This document shows positions 14,961 through 23,233 of a stretch of 25,627 nt of DNA, one piece after another. Every line of letters starts with the position of its first letter. The first letter of the stretch is position 1. The position numbers and the translations under genes are program-made. Under the pieces are notes generated by a model that had not been told where the DNA came from, searched no databases, and was given only the letters and a program-made list of their open reading frames with translations. The DNA lies in the IMG/VR virus record IMGVR_UViG_3300034023_000083, positions 1 through 25,627 of that record. One strand, given 5' to 3'. The stretch is from a virus.

Positions 14961-15296
14961 TCATGTGATCTCACGCCCGCTCATGCGCAGGTTAACGCCG
15001 GTGTTGTTGCTGGCAATCGCTGACACGTAATCGCCCGTGTTAAGAATTTGCCCTACAACCTCAGGCCAAATATACGTTTCTTTAGCAGCTAACGTTTGTT
15101 TAGCTATGTAATATGCGTTTCCAACTGAACCACCAGACGCTACGATACTAATCGTGATTTCGCGCGCCACCGAATCATAGTTAGCGGTAGTCAGTTTATC
15201 AATGATAGTCGTCACAGCTAACGGTGCGGTGTAAACCGTTGTGTCTGCGTTCGGAATAATCTGGCCTTCAGCCAGTGTTTTTGCAGTTACAGTCAT
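14961..15296 (-). CDS. Small beta-rich virion-type protein, 111 aa
   Basis: The product (KTLAEGQIIPNADTTVYTAP ... TTIIDKLTTANYD ... GREIT) is a compact beta-rich protein of a kind often found next to tail fibre genes in phages, with alternating strands of Thr/Val/Ile. I cannot name its fold. GGAG 8 bases upstream overlaps the tailspike stop, so it is translated together with the tailspike. It may be a fibre-tip, collar or decoration component; a chaperone for the tailspike is another option. Confidence 0.75.
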   Translation of the reverse strand: MTVTAKTLAEGQIIPNADTTVYTAPLAVTTIIDKLTTANYDSVAREITISIVASGGSVGNAYYIAKQTLAAKETYIWPEVVGQILNTGDYVSAIASNNTGVNLRMSGREIT

Positions 15297-15299
15297 TTT

Positions 15300-17369
15300 T
15301 TAAACTCCATAGCGCAAGGTCAGCAACGGTGTGCTGCTCGATGAATAAGATACGGCGGGGAAAGTTGAAGGTAAAGTGCCGTACGTTTGACTAGCGGTAA
15401 TCAACGTGTCCGCTGTCCCTACTGCGCTGCATCCTACCGTAGCCAACGCAATATCACTAGGTGTTCCAGCCCTGACCGTAGCACCACTGGCGTTAGCAAG
15501 CAAAACAAGCGCGTAAGTACCTGAGGGCAACGGTTGCGAGATAGTGATTTCTTTAGTGCCTGTAGTGGTCAGCCCAACAGCGCCAGCGTCTAATACTAAC
15601 GACGTTGGGATGCCGTTTTCCATACGATAAACACCAAGGTACGCAAAAACACCTGTACCTGCGGTAGTGACCGTGCAGCCTAACTTTGTCCAAAGTTGAT
15701 GTTGTCTTACCGTAAAAGGCATAGCGTATAGGGTGTTAGCTGCCACAGCCAACGTGCCTGCTGCCGTGGCAGGCGATAACGTTTCACCTGCGTAGAATCG
15801 ACCTGACGCATAGCCGCCTTGGTCAAACACATCAAACGCGCCAGGATTGTCACGGAAGATTTGCGATACCGACGCTTGACCGGATGAGACGTAGATAGCC
15901 TGACCAGACGTCCACGTATTGCCGTTCATCTGATTGTCGTTAATCGTCACGTACTGCGGTGCTGATGATGTGCCATAAAAGTACACCGCAGCGTAGGCGT
16001 CGTTAGCAGGCGCCCACATGTTGTTACCGACAATCAACAAGTAACGAGGTTGGTTAGGGCTAGCCGTCAGCGAAATAATACCAATGCAACTAGCGTTAGG
16101 GAACGACGCGCTCTCACGTCGTGGGTTGTAAAGCGAGTTACCTGTAACGGTCGTAAACTGCACGTCAGTGATCGCAATGCAGTAGTCACCGCAATCGCCA
16201 ACAAAGTTGCCGCTGATCGTATGAAAACTACCGCCTGCCTCAATACCTGACGCGGAGATGTTCTTTTTAGTTTGGCCGCTAATCCAGTTGTCAGCAATTA
16301 CGTTGTTGTTGCCGGTCATAAAGATGCCGGACTCTTTATTGTTCGACAAATAGTTACCGATGATCGACAAACGATTGCCGTTAGCGTACATAGCCGACCA
16401 GTTGTTGCTGATAAAGCTACTCTCACTAACGCTTACGTCGTACGATATGGTCGTGTCAGCCGCTGGACCCATCCAAATAGCGGCGCCGCCCTCGGCAAGC
16501 ACACTGTCGCTGCCGCACTCGGTAAACAGACATTTATCAACCGCAACAGCAATACACCCTGCTATAGCAATACCAATGTATTGCACGTTGTAAACGTAAC
16601 AGTTAGTGATGTTAACGTCTTCAACCTTAGCAAACGACACCAATTCAGCCGTGCGTGGGCCTAAGTTGTTACCGTCAAACTTAATATTGCTGACGCTAAT
16701 ACCTTTGTCAGTGTAGACGTACGCCGTGCCGGTTTGATTGGGGTTCTTGAGCAGCGGCGTTGTCGCGCCAAGCGTATTTTTAGCTTTGATAATAGATGTA
16801 GCAGGCGAGTCACCATACATGTTGGTGCCGCTATAAATTACAAGCCCCGTACAAAGATAAGTACCAGCAGGGACGTATAAGGATTTACCCGTTGCTGCGG
16901 TCAGCGCATTTTGAAATGCCACGGTATCGTCAGTAACGCCGTCGCCTGTTGCACCAAAATCTTTAACACTGATGGTCTGACGAAGTTTGGCCTGCACGGT
17001 TGTCGTAACAGCGCCTGCGCCAGACGGCGAATAACCAATCAACGATGACCCCGACGCAGCGGCTAACGACGCGCTTAACGCGTCAATCAAACCTTGCGGT
17101 GTAGAAATGTTATCGACCGTCCAGATCGATACGTCGTTGCTATCCTTAAGAACAAATTTGTATGATGACGTGCCTAACCAAACGTTCGCTTCACCACGGA
17201 CGTCTAAGATAATCGGGTTAGTGTTAGCTGTTGTACCCGTCGAATCGGTGTAGGTCGCTAGCGGTGTGGTTGTGCCAGCTTGATAGGTGTACAGTTTGCC
17301 GCCTACCAGCAATTCCCCGCTCGATGAGAAGAATTGCAGCTTTGGATTAGGGGATAAAATGGTTGGCAT
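15300..17369 (-). CDS. Tailspike with pectate-lyase-like beta-helix
   Basis: This 689-aa receptor-binding protein has an N-terminal attachment domain (1-90; NPKLQFFSSSGELLVGGKLY ... DVRGEANVWLG), a linker (LIGYSPSGAGAVTTTVQAKL), then the start of a right-handed beta-helix, ISVKDFGATGDGVTDDT at 133-149, continuing to about 535 with many NxxxGN/D turns typical of Pectate_lyase_3 depolymerases. The C-terminal part (about 545-689) looks like a beta-sandwich carbohydrate-binding or trimer-locking domain. It probably binds and cuts a surface polysaccharide. The ATG at 17367-17369 has AAGGA 7 bases upstream; the longer frame from 17462 runs into the previous gene. Confidence 0.88.
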   Translation of the reverse strand: MPTILSPNPKLQFFSSSGELLVGGKLYTYQAGTTTPLATYTDSTGTTANTNPIILDVRGEANVWLGTSSYKFVLKDSNDVSIWTVDNISTPQGLIDALSASLAAASGSSLIGYSPSGAGAVTTTVQAKLRQTISVKDFGATGDGVTDDTVAFQNALTAATGKSLYVPAGTYLCTGLVIYSGTNMYGDSPATSIIKAKNTLGATTPLLKNPNQTGTAYVYTDKGISVSNIKFDGNNLGPRTAELVSFAKVEDVNITNCYVYNVQYIGIAIAGCIAVAVDKCLFTECGSDSVLAEGGAAIWMGPAADTTISYDVSVSESSFISNNWSAMYANGNRLSIIGNYLSNNKESGIFMTGNNNVIADNWISGQTKKNISASGIEAGGSFHTISGNFVGDCGDYCIAITDVQFTTVTGNSLYNPRRESASFPNASCIGIISLTASPNQPRYLLIVGNNMWAPANDAYAAVYFYGTSSAPQYVTINDNQMNGNTWTSGQAIYVSSGQASVSQIFRDNPGAFDVFDQGGYASGRFYAGETLSPATAAGTLAVAANTLYAMPFTVRQHQLWTKLGCTVTTAGTGVFAYLGVYRMENGIPTSLVLDAGAVGLTTTGTKEITISQPLPSGTYALVLLANASGATVRAGTPSDIALATVGCSAVGTADTLITASQTYGTLPSTFPAVSYSSSSTPLLTLRYGV

Positions 17370-17377
17370 AATATTCC

Positions 17378-19870
17378 TTAAAGTGCGGCAATGATAAAGG
17401 CTAACAACTCGCTGTATCGCACACCTAAACGCGTTTGTGAAGAGCCGTCTGAAGTAGTCCATGTATCACTGCAAAACAAACCGTATTTTGACGCATCTAA
17501 GCCTTCTGCGGCAAATGCTTCTTGAACTTCTTGCGCGATAACACCAAAATGAATCCGCGCCTCATCACCTTTGGCCTCAACAGCGTCGTTCCATTTAAAC
17601 GCCCGTATGAGTTTTTTGACTCGTTGAGCCGTGCGCTGCTCGGCGTCTGACAAATCTCTGATCTGTTGCTTTTGATTTGCGTCTGACGTATTGATCGTAC
17701 CTGTGGTTGCGTAGACTACGGTGTATCTAAACGACGCAGTACCTAGCGCGCGGACGTTGTCTGTAGTGGGGCGCCAAGTGCCGCTGTCACCCGCAAAAAT
17801 AACAGTGCCTGGGTAAGACCCATACGCAAGCAATACACCACTAGGCCCACCTACAATGCCGTAAGTAGTATCGTCATAAAAATAACCGTTAGCGGTTTTG
17901 TAGGTGGCGCCCACAAACGCGTTACTAGTGCTTGAAAACGTCTTAACACCTGAGATGGTTTGAGTGCCGGTTGTTGTGACAATACCAGCGCCGGTAAGTG
18001 ATGTCGCGCCTGTTCCACCGTTAGCTACAGCAAGCGTACCTCCAAGCGTCAACGTTCCCGATGTAGTGATCGGACCGCCGGTAAGCGTTAACCCCGTAGT
18101 ACCACCACTACCGCTGACGCTAGTTACCGTACCGCTGCCGCCCGTTGCAGAGATGGTTATGCCGCCCGAACTGTTGCTAATCGATATGTTTGTGCCTGCG
18201 GTTAGGTTGGCAACGCTGTAGCCTGAACCGTTACCTATAAGTAACTGACCGTTAGACGGCGTGGATGTAACGCCCGTACCGCCGTAGCCGATACCAATAG
18301 TTGACCCGTTCCACGTACCTGCGGCGACGACACCTGACAAGTCAAGGTTTTGTGAGTAAACGGTTGTCCAACGTTGGCTTAAGGTGCCGCTGCTGTAAGA
18401 CGCTGTGGTAGATGGGCGAAAGGACGTGGCGTCGCCTACGTAGCGGCTTGTGCCTGGGTACGTACTACCGCTAGCCAACACAACACCATTGACGCCACCA
18501 ATAACTGCATACGCCCCACTCTCACCAAAGTAAGCGTTTGTTGTTGCGTAAGTTGTACCTGCGTAGGTGCTAGAGTAGCTAGTGAAGTTCTTTTGACCGC
18601 TAATAACTTGGCTGTCGGTTAACGTAACAATACCCGCGCCTGTAAGCGACGACGACCCCGTACCACCATTAGCGACGTTTAACGTACCCCCAAGCGTAAT
18701 CGTGCCAGACGACGTAATAGGACCGCCAGACGTCGTTAATCCTGTCGTACCGCCTGAAACATCAACTGAACTTACGCCCGTGGACCCCGACGCGCTTATC
18801 GTGATTGATCCTGCGCCGTTTGATATAGAGATGTTAGAGCCAGCAGTCAATGTGGCTAACGAATAGCCAGAACCGTTGCCAATCAACAGTTGACCATTAG
18901 ACGGCGTTGATGTGACGCCTGTGCCACCATAGCCAACTGTTATGGTTGAACCATTCCATGTGCCTGCGGCAACAACACCTGATAAGTCAAGGTTTTGCGA
19001 GTAAACCGTCGTCCAACGCTGTGTCAGCGTACCCGAACTGTAAGAGGCTGTTGTTGAAGGTCTAAACGACGTAGCGTCGCCTACATATCGGCTTGTGCCA
19101 GGATAAGTAGCACCGCTGGCTAGTACGACACCATTAGCGCCGCCTACAACGGCATAAGCGCTGTTTTCACCAAAGTAAGCGTTAGAACCTGTGCCGCCGT
19201 CTGACGTGGCATAGGTGGTACCAAGAAACGTGTTGGTGTAGCTAGTAAAGTTTTTTTGACCGCTGATGGTCTGCGTGCCGGTCTTAGTTACGATACCCGC
19301 GCCGTCTAGCGTCGTTGAACCCGTACCGCCGTTAGCTACAGCAAGCGTACCCGACATCGTGATGGTGCCGGAAGACGTGATAGGCCCACCTGTAAACGTC
19401 ATGCCTGTCGTGCCACCAGACACATCAACGCTAGTTACAGTGCCGCTAGACGTTGGTCCTGGTGGGATAATCGGCGGCGATAAATTAGCGTAGCTATCGA
19501 TGAAAATTTGCATAGCCGCAGGCAGCAGCGCTTGGCTATCGTCGGCAGACGGCACAACAAAAGGCGGCGAAACTGCTTGGCTATCATCAAACGATTGTTG
19601 AGCAAACGGTGGCAGCAGCGCTTGATTGTCTGCCACTGACATAGGTGTGACGGCAGGCGGCGCTAGATCAGTAGCGCTACCCGCTACTAATATGTTGATG
19701 TTCTGCGCGGGCGGTCCAACTTGAAGATCGTCAAGACTTGTCTGGTTGTTGCCCTGCCCCACCAACGTAAACAGATTTAAAAAGAACCGATACCATTCGC
19801 GCGAAATGAGTCCCGTCTTCTCATCGATGATACTGACGCGGGGTGCGGGTATGTTAGTGATGTTAAGCAT
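17378..19870 (-). CDS. Repeat-rich tail fibre with C-terminal S74 chaperone
   Basis: This 830-aa fibre begins with IPAPRVSIIDEKTGLISREW (residues 7-26), the kind of N-terminus that docks fibres to podovirus tails. Residues 66-136 hold four loose copies of a 'D-[ND]-[SY]-[QA]-A ... PP' motif (DNQALLPP, DDSQAVSPP, DDSQALLP, DSYANLSPP). Three large repeats follow at 143-362, 364-579 and 580-725, full of VANGGTG and GGPITSSGT turns. The end (727-830) is an intramolecular chaperone of the S74 family: NTSD with S729 and K734, then HFGVIAQEVQEAF at 774-786. S74 domains assemble trimers and then cleave themselves at the Ser. No ribosome site is evident; the start overlaps the gp10-like gene by 8 bases. 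Confidence 0.9.
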   Translation of the reverse strand: MLNITNIPAPRVSIIDEKTGLISREWYRFFLNLFTLVGQGNNQTSLDDLQVGPPAQNINILVAGSATDLAPPAVTPMSVADNQALLPPFAQQSFDDSQAVSPPFVVPSADDSQALLPAAMQIFIDSYANLSPPIIPPGPTSSGTVTSVDVSGGTTGMTFTGGPITSSGTITMSGTLAVANGGTGSTTLDGAGIVTKTGTQTISGQKNFTSYTNTFLGTTYATSDGGTGSNAYFGENSAYAVVGGANGVVLASGATYPGTSRYVGDATSFRPSTTASYSSGTLTQRWTTVYSQNLDLSGVVAAGTWNGSTITVGYGGTGVTSTPSNGQLLIGNGSGYSLATLTAGSNISISNGAGSITISASGSTGVSSVDVSGGTTGLTTSGGPITSSGTITLGGTLNVANGGTGSSSLTGAGIVTLTDSQVISGQKNFTSYSSTYAGTTYATTNAYFGESGAYAVIGGVNGVVLASGSTYPGTSRYVGDATSFRPSTTASYSSGTLSQRWTTVYSQNLDLSGVVAAGTWNGSTIGIGYGGTGVTSTPSNGQLLIGNGSGYSVANLTAGTNISISNSSGGITISATGGSGTVTSVSGSGGTTGLTLTGGPITTSGTLTLGGTLAVANGGTGATSLTGAGIVTTTGTQTISGVKTFSSTSNAFVGATYKTANGYFYDDTTYGIVGGPSGVLLAYGSYPGTVIFAGDSGTWRPTTDNVRALGTASFRYTVVYATTGTINTSDANQKQQIRDLSDAEQRTAQRVKKLIRAFKWNDAVEAKGDEARIHFGVIAQEVQEAFAAEGLDASKYGLFCSDTWTTSDGSSQTRLGVRYSELLAFIIAAL
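17696..19444. repeat. Three-copy internal repeat of the tail fibre gene
   Basis: Copy 1 (about 19444-18782) and copy 2 (18781-18134) encode about 220 and 216 residues that are nearly alike for long stretches (both hold GTSRYVGDATSFRPSTTASY and RWTTVYSQNLDLSGVVAAG). Copy 3 (18133-17696) keeps only the first part and is more diverged. Copy 1 has about five extra residues (SDGGTGSN for TN). The DNA differs at many third codon positions, so the duplication is not recent. Confidence 0.85.
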
Positions 19871-21404
19871 TGGTCGGCGTTATGAGGAGTTCCGCGCCCA
19901 TAATCGCTGTTTTTACAGGATCGGTCATTGATAATTCATAGACCCTATCGCGCAACTTCATGGTCATCCCTAGACGCCTAAACCAAACGCGGTGGCCGTA
20001 CTCACCAATCTTTCCAACCGAGGATGTACGGTAGTTAGACCATGTGTGACCGCCATCATCAGACCAACGTAGCATGACCTCAGGGTCAGCGCCCTGCGTG
20101 CCTGGAAGCTGTTGCTCCTCAATGAAGTAGTCACCTGTTTCTGTCACTAGATAGTTGCCGCCTGTTTCAGTAATAAAATAGACGTTTTCGGTGCGTGGAT
20201 AGCCGTTTAAACCAACGCCAGACTCAATGTCGATCTGCATCGAATACTGCGCGGTACGTTTGAGATTGTTTTGGCCGGTCGGCAGCGCCCGCCACGAGCG
20301 CAGCCACTTTTGTATCTGACCGTTGTCAGCGTAGGTGTCAAGGTCAAACGCGTAAATATTGCCGTTTTGATAGTCGCCCACAATAATTTTATTGTTGAAC
20401 GCCATCTGGCAATTGCTGCGGTGCCGCGTAAACGATCCGTTATTCCACCCAGCGCGCTCATGCCATGCGCCTGTCGCAACGTCATAGACCCAAGTTGTAT
20501 TGGCGCTGGGGAAGATAAGCACGTAAAAGCTGTGGCCGTCTTGCTGGTAGGTGTAAGCAAGCGCGTCAGTAAGATTGCCGTACTGTTGAATTTGCCACTC
20601 AACCGCGTGGGTACTGATGCGTTGGCCGGTGTAACCGTTAGCGCGGTAGACAATACCTTGGCCTCTGGCGTCAGCGCCCAACCAAAACAGACCGTTATCC
20701 ATCTTAGCGATGGTGTACGCTGATATACAGCCAATCTCATTAAACGCGCCTTGGATGCGCTGTAACGGGAAATCAGGCGTACCAGCGTCGTACCAAACTT
20801 CAACGGTACTTGTGCCGTACACCCAAACTTCACGATGATCAACAATAAGACCCACCACACCGTCGGGTGATCCTTCAGCGCTTGCAAAGTCAAGCGGATC
20901 AATAGACGTACCATCAAGCAGTTGCGTAACCCAAATACGTTGGCTGTTAGGCTCATTAAAAACAAAGTAGCCGTCGATATAGCCAACCGTTACCGCACCA
21001 GGAAAATCAGGGTCTATGATCTGACCAAATTCGCCGGTGTCAATGTTGTAGATGTAGCTAGGACCGTTGCAGGCAATGAATAACTGTATGCCGTTGTCAG
21101 CCATGCTGACAGGGCCAGTGCCAGGAATAGAGCCGATAAGCGTAGCGGCGTAGCTGGTGTTGATTCGGTACAGTTCGTTACCGGATACAACAAACGCGGT
21201 ACTGTTATCAGACGAAAAAGTCCATAACCCTCTAACAGGACCGCTGCCGATCGTAGCAAGGTTTAGTAGACCAGGGCAGCGCTGAAGAAACGCAGGTTCT
21301 TTGCCGCCTTCCGGCACTACCTCTGGAAATAAATTGACCATCCTCGCATCGGCTGCGTTGACGGAACGGGCAACGTAAGTCGAGCCAAGGATCGGCGTTT
21401 TCAT
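19863..21404 (-). CDS. P22 gp10-like tail accessory factor (packaged-DNA stabilisation)
   Basis: This 513-aa protein begins MKTPILGSTYVARSVNAADA, then RMVNLFPEVVPEGGKEPAFL and CPGLL. This is the hallmark N-terminus of P22 gp10-type head-to-tail proteins. The body is a string of beta blades (LYRINTS, YIYNIDTGEFGQI, WVYDVATGAWHERAGW, YAFDLDTYADNG) consistent with a beta-propeller. It forms part of the short tail hub that the fibres attach to. Near residues 410-425 there is a tight double motif, ITETGGNYLVTETGDYFIEE. The start overlaps the gp4-like stop (TAATG). Confidence 0.92.
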   Translation of the reverse strand: MKTPILGSTYVARSVNAADARMVNLFPEVVPEGGKEPAFLQRCPGLLNLATIGSGPVRGLWTFSSDNSTAFVVSGNELYRINTSYAATLIGSIPGTGPVSMADNGIQLFIACNGPSYIYNIDTGEFGQIIDPDFPGAVTVGYIDGYFVFNEPNSQRIWVTQLLDGTSIDPLDFASAEGSPDGVVGLIVDHREVWVYGTSTVEVWYDAGTPDFPLQRIQGAFNEIGCISAYTIAKMDNGLFWLGADARGQGIVYRANGYTGQRISTHAVEWQIQQYGNLTDALAYTYQQDGHSFYVLIFPSANTTWVYDVATGAWHERAGWNNGSFTRHRSNCQMAFNNKIIVGDYQNGNIYAFDLDTYADNGQIQKWLRSWRALPTGQNNLKRTAQYSMQIDIESGVGLNGYPRTENVYFITETGGNYLVTETGDYFIEEQQLPGTQGADPEVMLRWSDDGGHTWSNYRTSSVGKIGEYGHRVWFRRLGMTMKLRDRVYELSMTDPVKTAIMGAELLITPTNA

Positions 21405-22114
21405 TAGAAGTTATTGGCGTAGATGTTGTACCGTTGACGCGTCGCAACAATCGGATAAGGTATCGCCATAAGATCGCCAGGAAAGTTAACGCGTTTGATG
21501 TTGCGCTTACTTGACATGGCAATACGCTGTACCTGCGGCGAAGGTTCTACACCAAACTCAGGCGCTAACTCGCACGCTAGGTTGTAGCGAAACGCGCGTA
21601 AATAGCCTGGTGGAAAGTACATGTCTGTAGCGACGCTTGACACTTCATTGAGCGTTTCTACCGAAATGATGTGCCACTCTAAGGCTTTAATAGGCACAGG
21701 ATAAATGGTCATCTCAATATCAGGAAAGGTATTGTTGACCCATAAAACCTGCGGATAGGTGGACGTAACCGTTTTGAACGCGATGCCGTCGTACTGCTGC
21801 TGATTGATAAGTTTGACGCCAAACGACAACCCTGATGAAGGGTCTTTAAAGTAAGTTGCGTCGTCAACTTCGATAGGACGATTGCCAACAAAATCACCAG
21901 TAGGCCCAAGCGTGCGGGACATGGTGTAAGCAGGCCATGTAAACACCTGATCTTGCGTGCTGAACACCGACAGGCGCTCGGTATCCCATGACTGAATCAT
22001 TTGATTCATCGCCATGATGGAATCTTGCATCACAGCAACCGAAGGCTGTTCACCTTCGGCCAACACGCCAAGAAGTCTAAGCGACCCTTCAATCAATTCA
22101 GCGGCAGTTGTCAT
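21404..22114 (-). CDS. P22 gp4-like tail accessory factor / head completion protein
   Basis: The 236-aa sequence opens with TAAELIEGSLRLLGVLAEGE, then LNQM-type helix MAMNQMIQSWDTERLSVF, and ends with a helix block FPPGYLRAFRYNLACELAPE and MSSKRNIKRVN. This is the arrangement of P22 gp4-type adaptors that sit below the portal. The middle beta part (60-150) is longer than in P22 gp4. Its position right before the gp10-like gene supports this. P22 gp4 also has a cell-wall hydrolase activity; I see no motif that would confirm it here. The start overlaps the previous stop as ATGA. Confidence 0.85.
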   Translation of the reverse strand: MTTAAELIEGSLRLLGVLAEGEQPSVAVMQDSIMAMNQMIQSWDTERLSVFSTQDQVFTWPAYTMSRTLGPTGDFVGNRPIEVDDATYFKDPSSGLSFGVKLINQQQYDGIAFKTVTSTYPQVLWVNNTFPDIEMTIYPVPIKALEWHIISVETLNEVSSVATDMYFPPGYLRAFRYNLACELAPEFGVEPSPQVQRIAMSSKRNIKRVNFPGDLMAIPYPIVATRQRYNIYANNF

Positions 22115-22299
22115 GACTCAATCTCCTGAGGTCTGCGACTGCGACGACGTGGTTGAAGTTCGTTAACAGTCTCATGCTCATCCGTTACGGCATTAGGATC
22201 ATACGCTTCCCAGCCATTTTGTCTGTCATGTTCAGCTTCCATGTCAGATATAGCAACTTTAGCACCATGCGTAGGGTGGCGAAGATAGATGACGGCCAT
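22111..22299 (-). CDS. Conserved small phage protein, 62 aa
   Basis: The product starts MAVIYLRHPTHGAKVAISDM and continues EAEHDRQNGWEAYDP, with an Arg-rich end (RRRSRRPQE). Similar short proteins sit between coat and tail-adaptor genes in many podoviruses; their role is not known. No ribosome site precedes the ATG; it is only 10 bases downstream of a GC hairpin (22310-22326) in an A/T-rich stretch, which may leave the start open. Its stop overlaps the gp4-like start. Confidence 0.7.
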   Translation of the reverse strand: MAVIYLRHPTHGAKVAISDMEAEHDRQNGWEAYDPNAVTDEHETVNELQPRRRSRRPQEIES

Positions 22300-22309
22300 A
22301 ATTTTAAAT

Positions 22310-22326
22310 GGGGGTAGTTAGCCCCC
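22310..22326 (-). terminator. GC hairpin after the second decoration-type gene
   Basis: On the minus strand GGGGG (22326-22322) and CCCCC (22314-22310) pair around a 7-base loop, followed by ATTTAAAATT. It lies between the 136-aa gene and the 62-aa gene. With no clean T-run it is a weak terminator or an mRNA-stabilising hairpin. Confidence 0.5.
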
Positions 22327-22332
22327 GCGCCT

Positions 22333-22743
22333 TTACACGCAATGAATTACAGCAAAATTAATAACAACTGCTTCAGACAGCGAGCCGCCTGAGATGTTAC
22401 GCACGGTAATTGACGCAGAACCTGCGCTTATACCGGAAACCCAGCAGTTATACGCGCCAGCCGTAGCACCACCGCTTACGTTCAGAATCAAGATGTCGTT
22501 AGTAGAAATAAGCGAGTTGTTTAACGTAAAAGTTACGTTGGTTACGCTCGCCAAAGCTGCGTTATTCATCGTGATCTGACCGGCGGCTTTGTTAAGCGTT
22601 ACAGCGGTCGATTTGCTAGTAGCCTGAGTTACCGTACCTTGAGCGTTTGCTGTGTAACCAAACTGTTCATCAGACAATATGTACTGCGCGCCGATGATGT
22701 CTTGGTCAGTGAAAGCAACGCCGATTGGCTTAGTGTTTGACAT
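22333..22743 (-). CDS. Candidate head decoration protein, 136 aa
   Basis: The N-terminal 30 residues (GVAFTDQDIIGAQYILSDEQFGYT in outline) are followed by a beta-sandwich-like block: GTVTQATSKSTAVTLNKAAG, then ITMNNAALASVTNVTFTLNN and RNISGGSLSEAVVINFAVI. This domain is found in many phage virion proteins with Thr/Val-rich strands. Its place two genes after coat suggests it sits on the capsid. AAAGGA lies 7 bases before the ATG. A fibre-type role cannot be excluded. Confidence 0.8.
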   Translation of the reverse strand: MSNTKPIGVAFTDQDIIGAQYILSDEQFGYTANAQGTVTQATSKSTAVTLNKAAGQITMNNAALASVTNVTFTLNNSLISTNDILILNVSGGATAGAYNCWVSGISAGSASITVRNISGGSLSEAVVINFAVIHCV

Positions 22744-22756
22744 AGCTAATCCTTTT

Positions 22757-22780
22757 AAAAATAGGGGGCGAACCCCCTAT
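22757..22780 (-). terminator. UUCG hairpin terminator between the two decoration-type genes
   Basis: On the minus strand ATAGGGGG (22780-22773) and CCCCCTAT (22768-22761) form a perfect 8-bp stem with a TTCG loop, followed by TTTT (22760-22757). It has all features of a rho-independent terminator, although the run of T is short. It lies directly ahead of the ribosome site of the next gene. Confidence 0.75.
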
Positions 22781-22783
22781 CGA

Positions 22784-23179
22784 TTACGCAATCCGATAAG
22801 CCGTCCAAGTGCCGTCGCCGGTCTTGCGAGCCAGCCATTGCGACGATGTACCTGCCGATACCGCAGCCGTGCCAACAAGCGTCCAACCCGTGCCTGCCGT
22901 TACGGTCACCGCATCTGTACTGTCGATGTTAACCACCGCAAACGTAAACGCTGCATTGATCTTAGCTGCGGAAGAAACTTCAGCCTCAAGCAACGCAACC
23001 GTAGGCAGCGTCATTGCGCCAGCGGTGCCGTCAAACGTAAACAGACCGTTTGCTAGTTGAGCCGCTGTGATTGTAGCTGCGCCAGTAAGCGCGGTAGGAG
23101 CACCTTGAACAAACAACAAAGCCTCGCCGGTATTACCGTCGTTGTACTGATAGCCACCAGCACCGTTAGGAATTGCCAT
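22784..23179 (-). CDS. Candidate head decoration protein, 131 aa
   Basis: The product begins MAIPNGAGGYQYNDGNTGEA, then TALTGAATITAAQLANGLFTF and AMTLPTVALLEAEVSS, and ends with GTSSQWLARKTGDGTWTAYR. This beta-rich plan is seen in small proteins directly after the coat gene in phages and is likely a capsid decoration or head-fibre subunit. The ATG at 23177-23179 was chosen since AAAGGA lies just upstream; a start at 23194 would include that site in the coding sequence. Hairpins flank the gene on both sides. Confidence 0.8.
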   Translation of the reverse strand: MAIPNGAGGYQYNDGNTGEALLFVQGAPTALTGAATITAAQLANGLFTFDGTAGAMTLPTVALLEAEVSSAAKINAAFTFAVVNIDSTDAVTVTAGTGWTLVGTAAVSAGTSSQWLARKTGDGTWTAYRIA

Positions 23180-23192
23180 GATAAATCCTTTC

Positions 23193-23226
23193 AAAAAATA
23201 ATTCGGTAAGGGGGCCGAAGCCCCCT
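23193..23226 (-). terminator. UUCG hairpin after the coat protein gene
   Basis: On the minus strand AGGGGGC (23226-23220) and GCCCCCT (23215-23209) form a 7-bp stem closed by an extra-stable TTCG loop. Six T (23198-23193) follow, but only after a 10-base gap. It may end part of the coat transcripts or protect the 3' end of a processed coat mRNA. Confidence 0.6.
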
Positions 23227-23233
23227 AGATTAA

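Noticed and set aside
16272-16664. Plus-strand frame of 130 codons opposite the tailspike
   Set aside because: Antisense to the beta-helix domain; no start signal and no sensible protein features.
17696-19444. Fibre repeats considered as variable regions of a diversity-generating retroelement
   Set aside because: The copies differ mostly at scattered silent positions, not at adenine-specific sites, and no reverse transcriptase is found.
20207-20986. Second minus-strand open frame of 259 codons inside the gp10-like gene
   Set aside because: It lies wholly within the gp10-like protein in another frame and is rich in Thr/Arg/Leu typical of out-of-frame reading.
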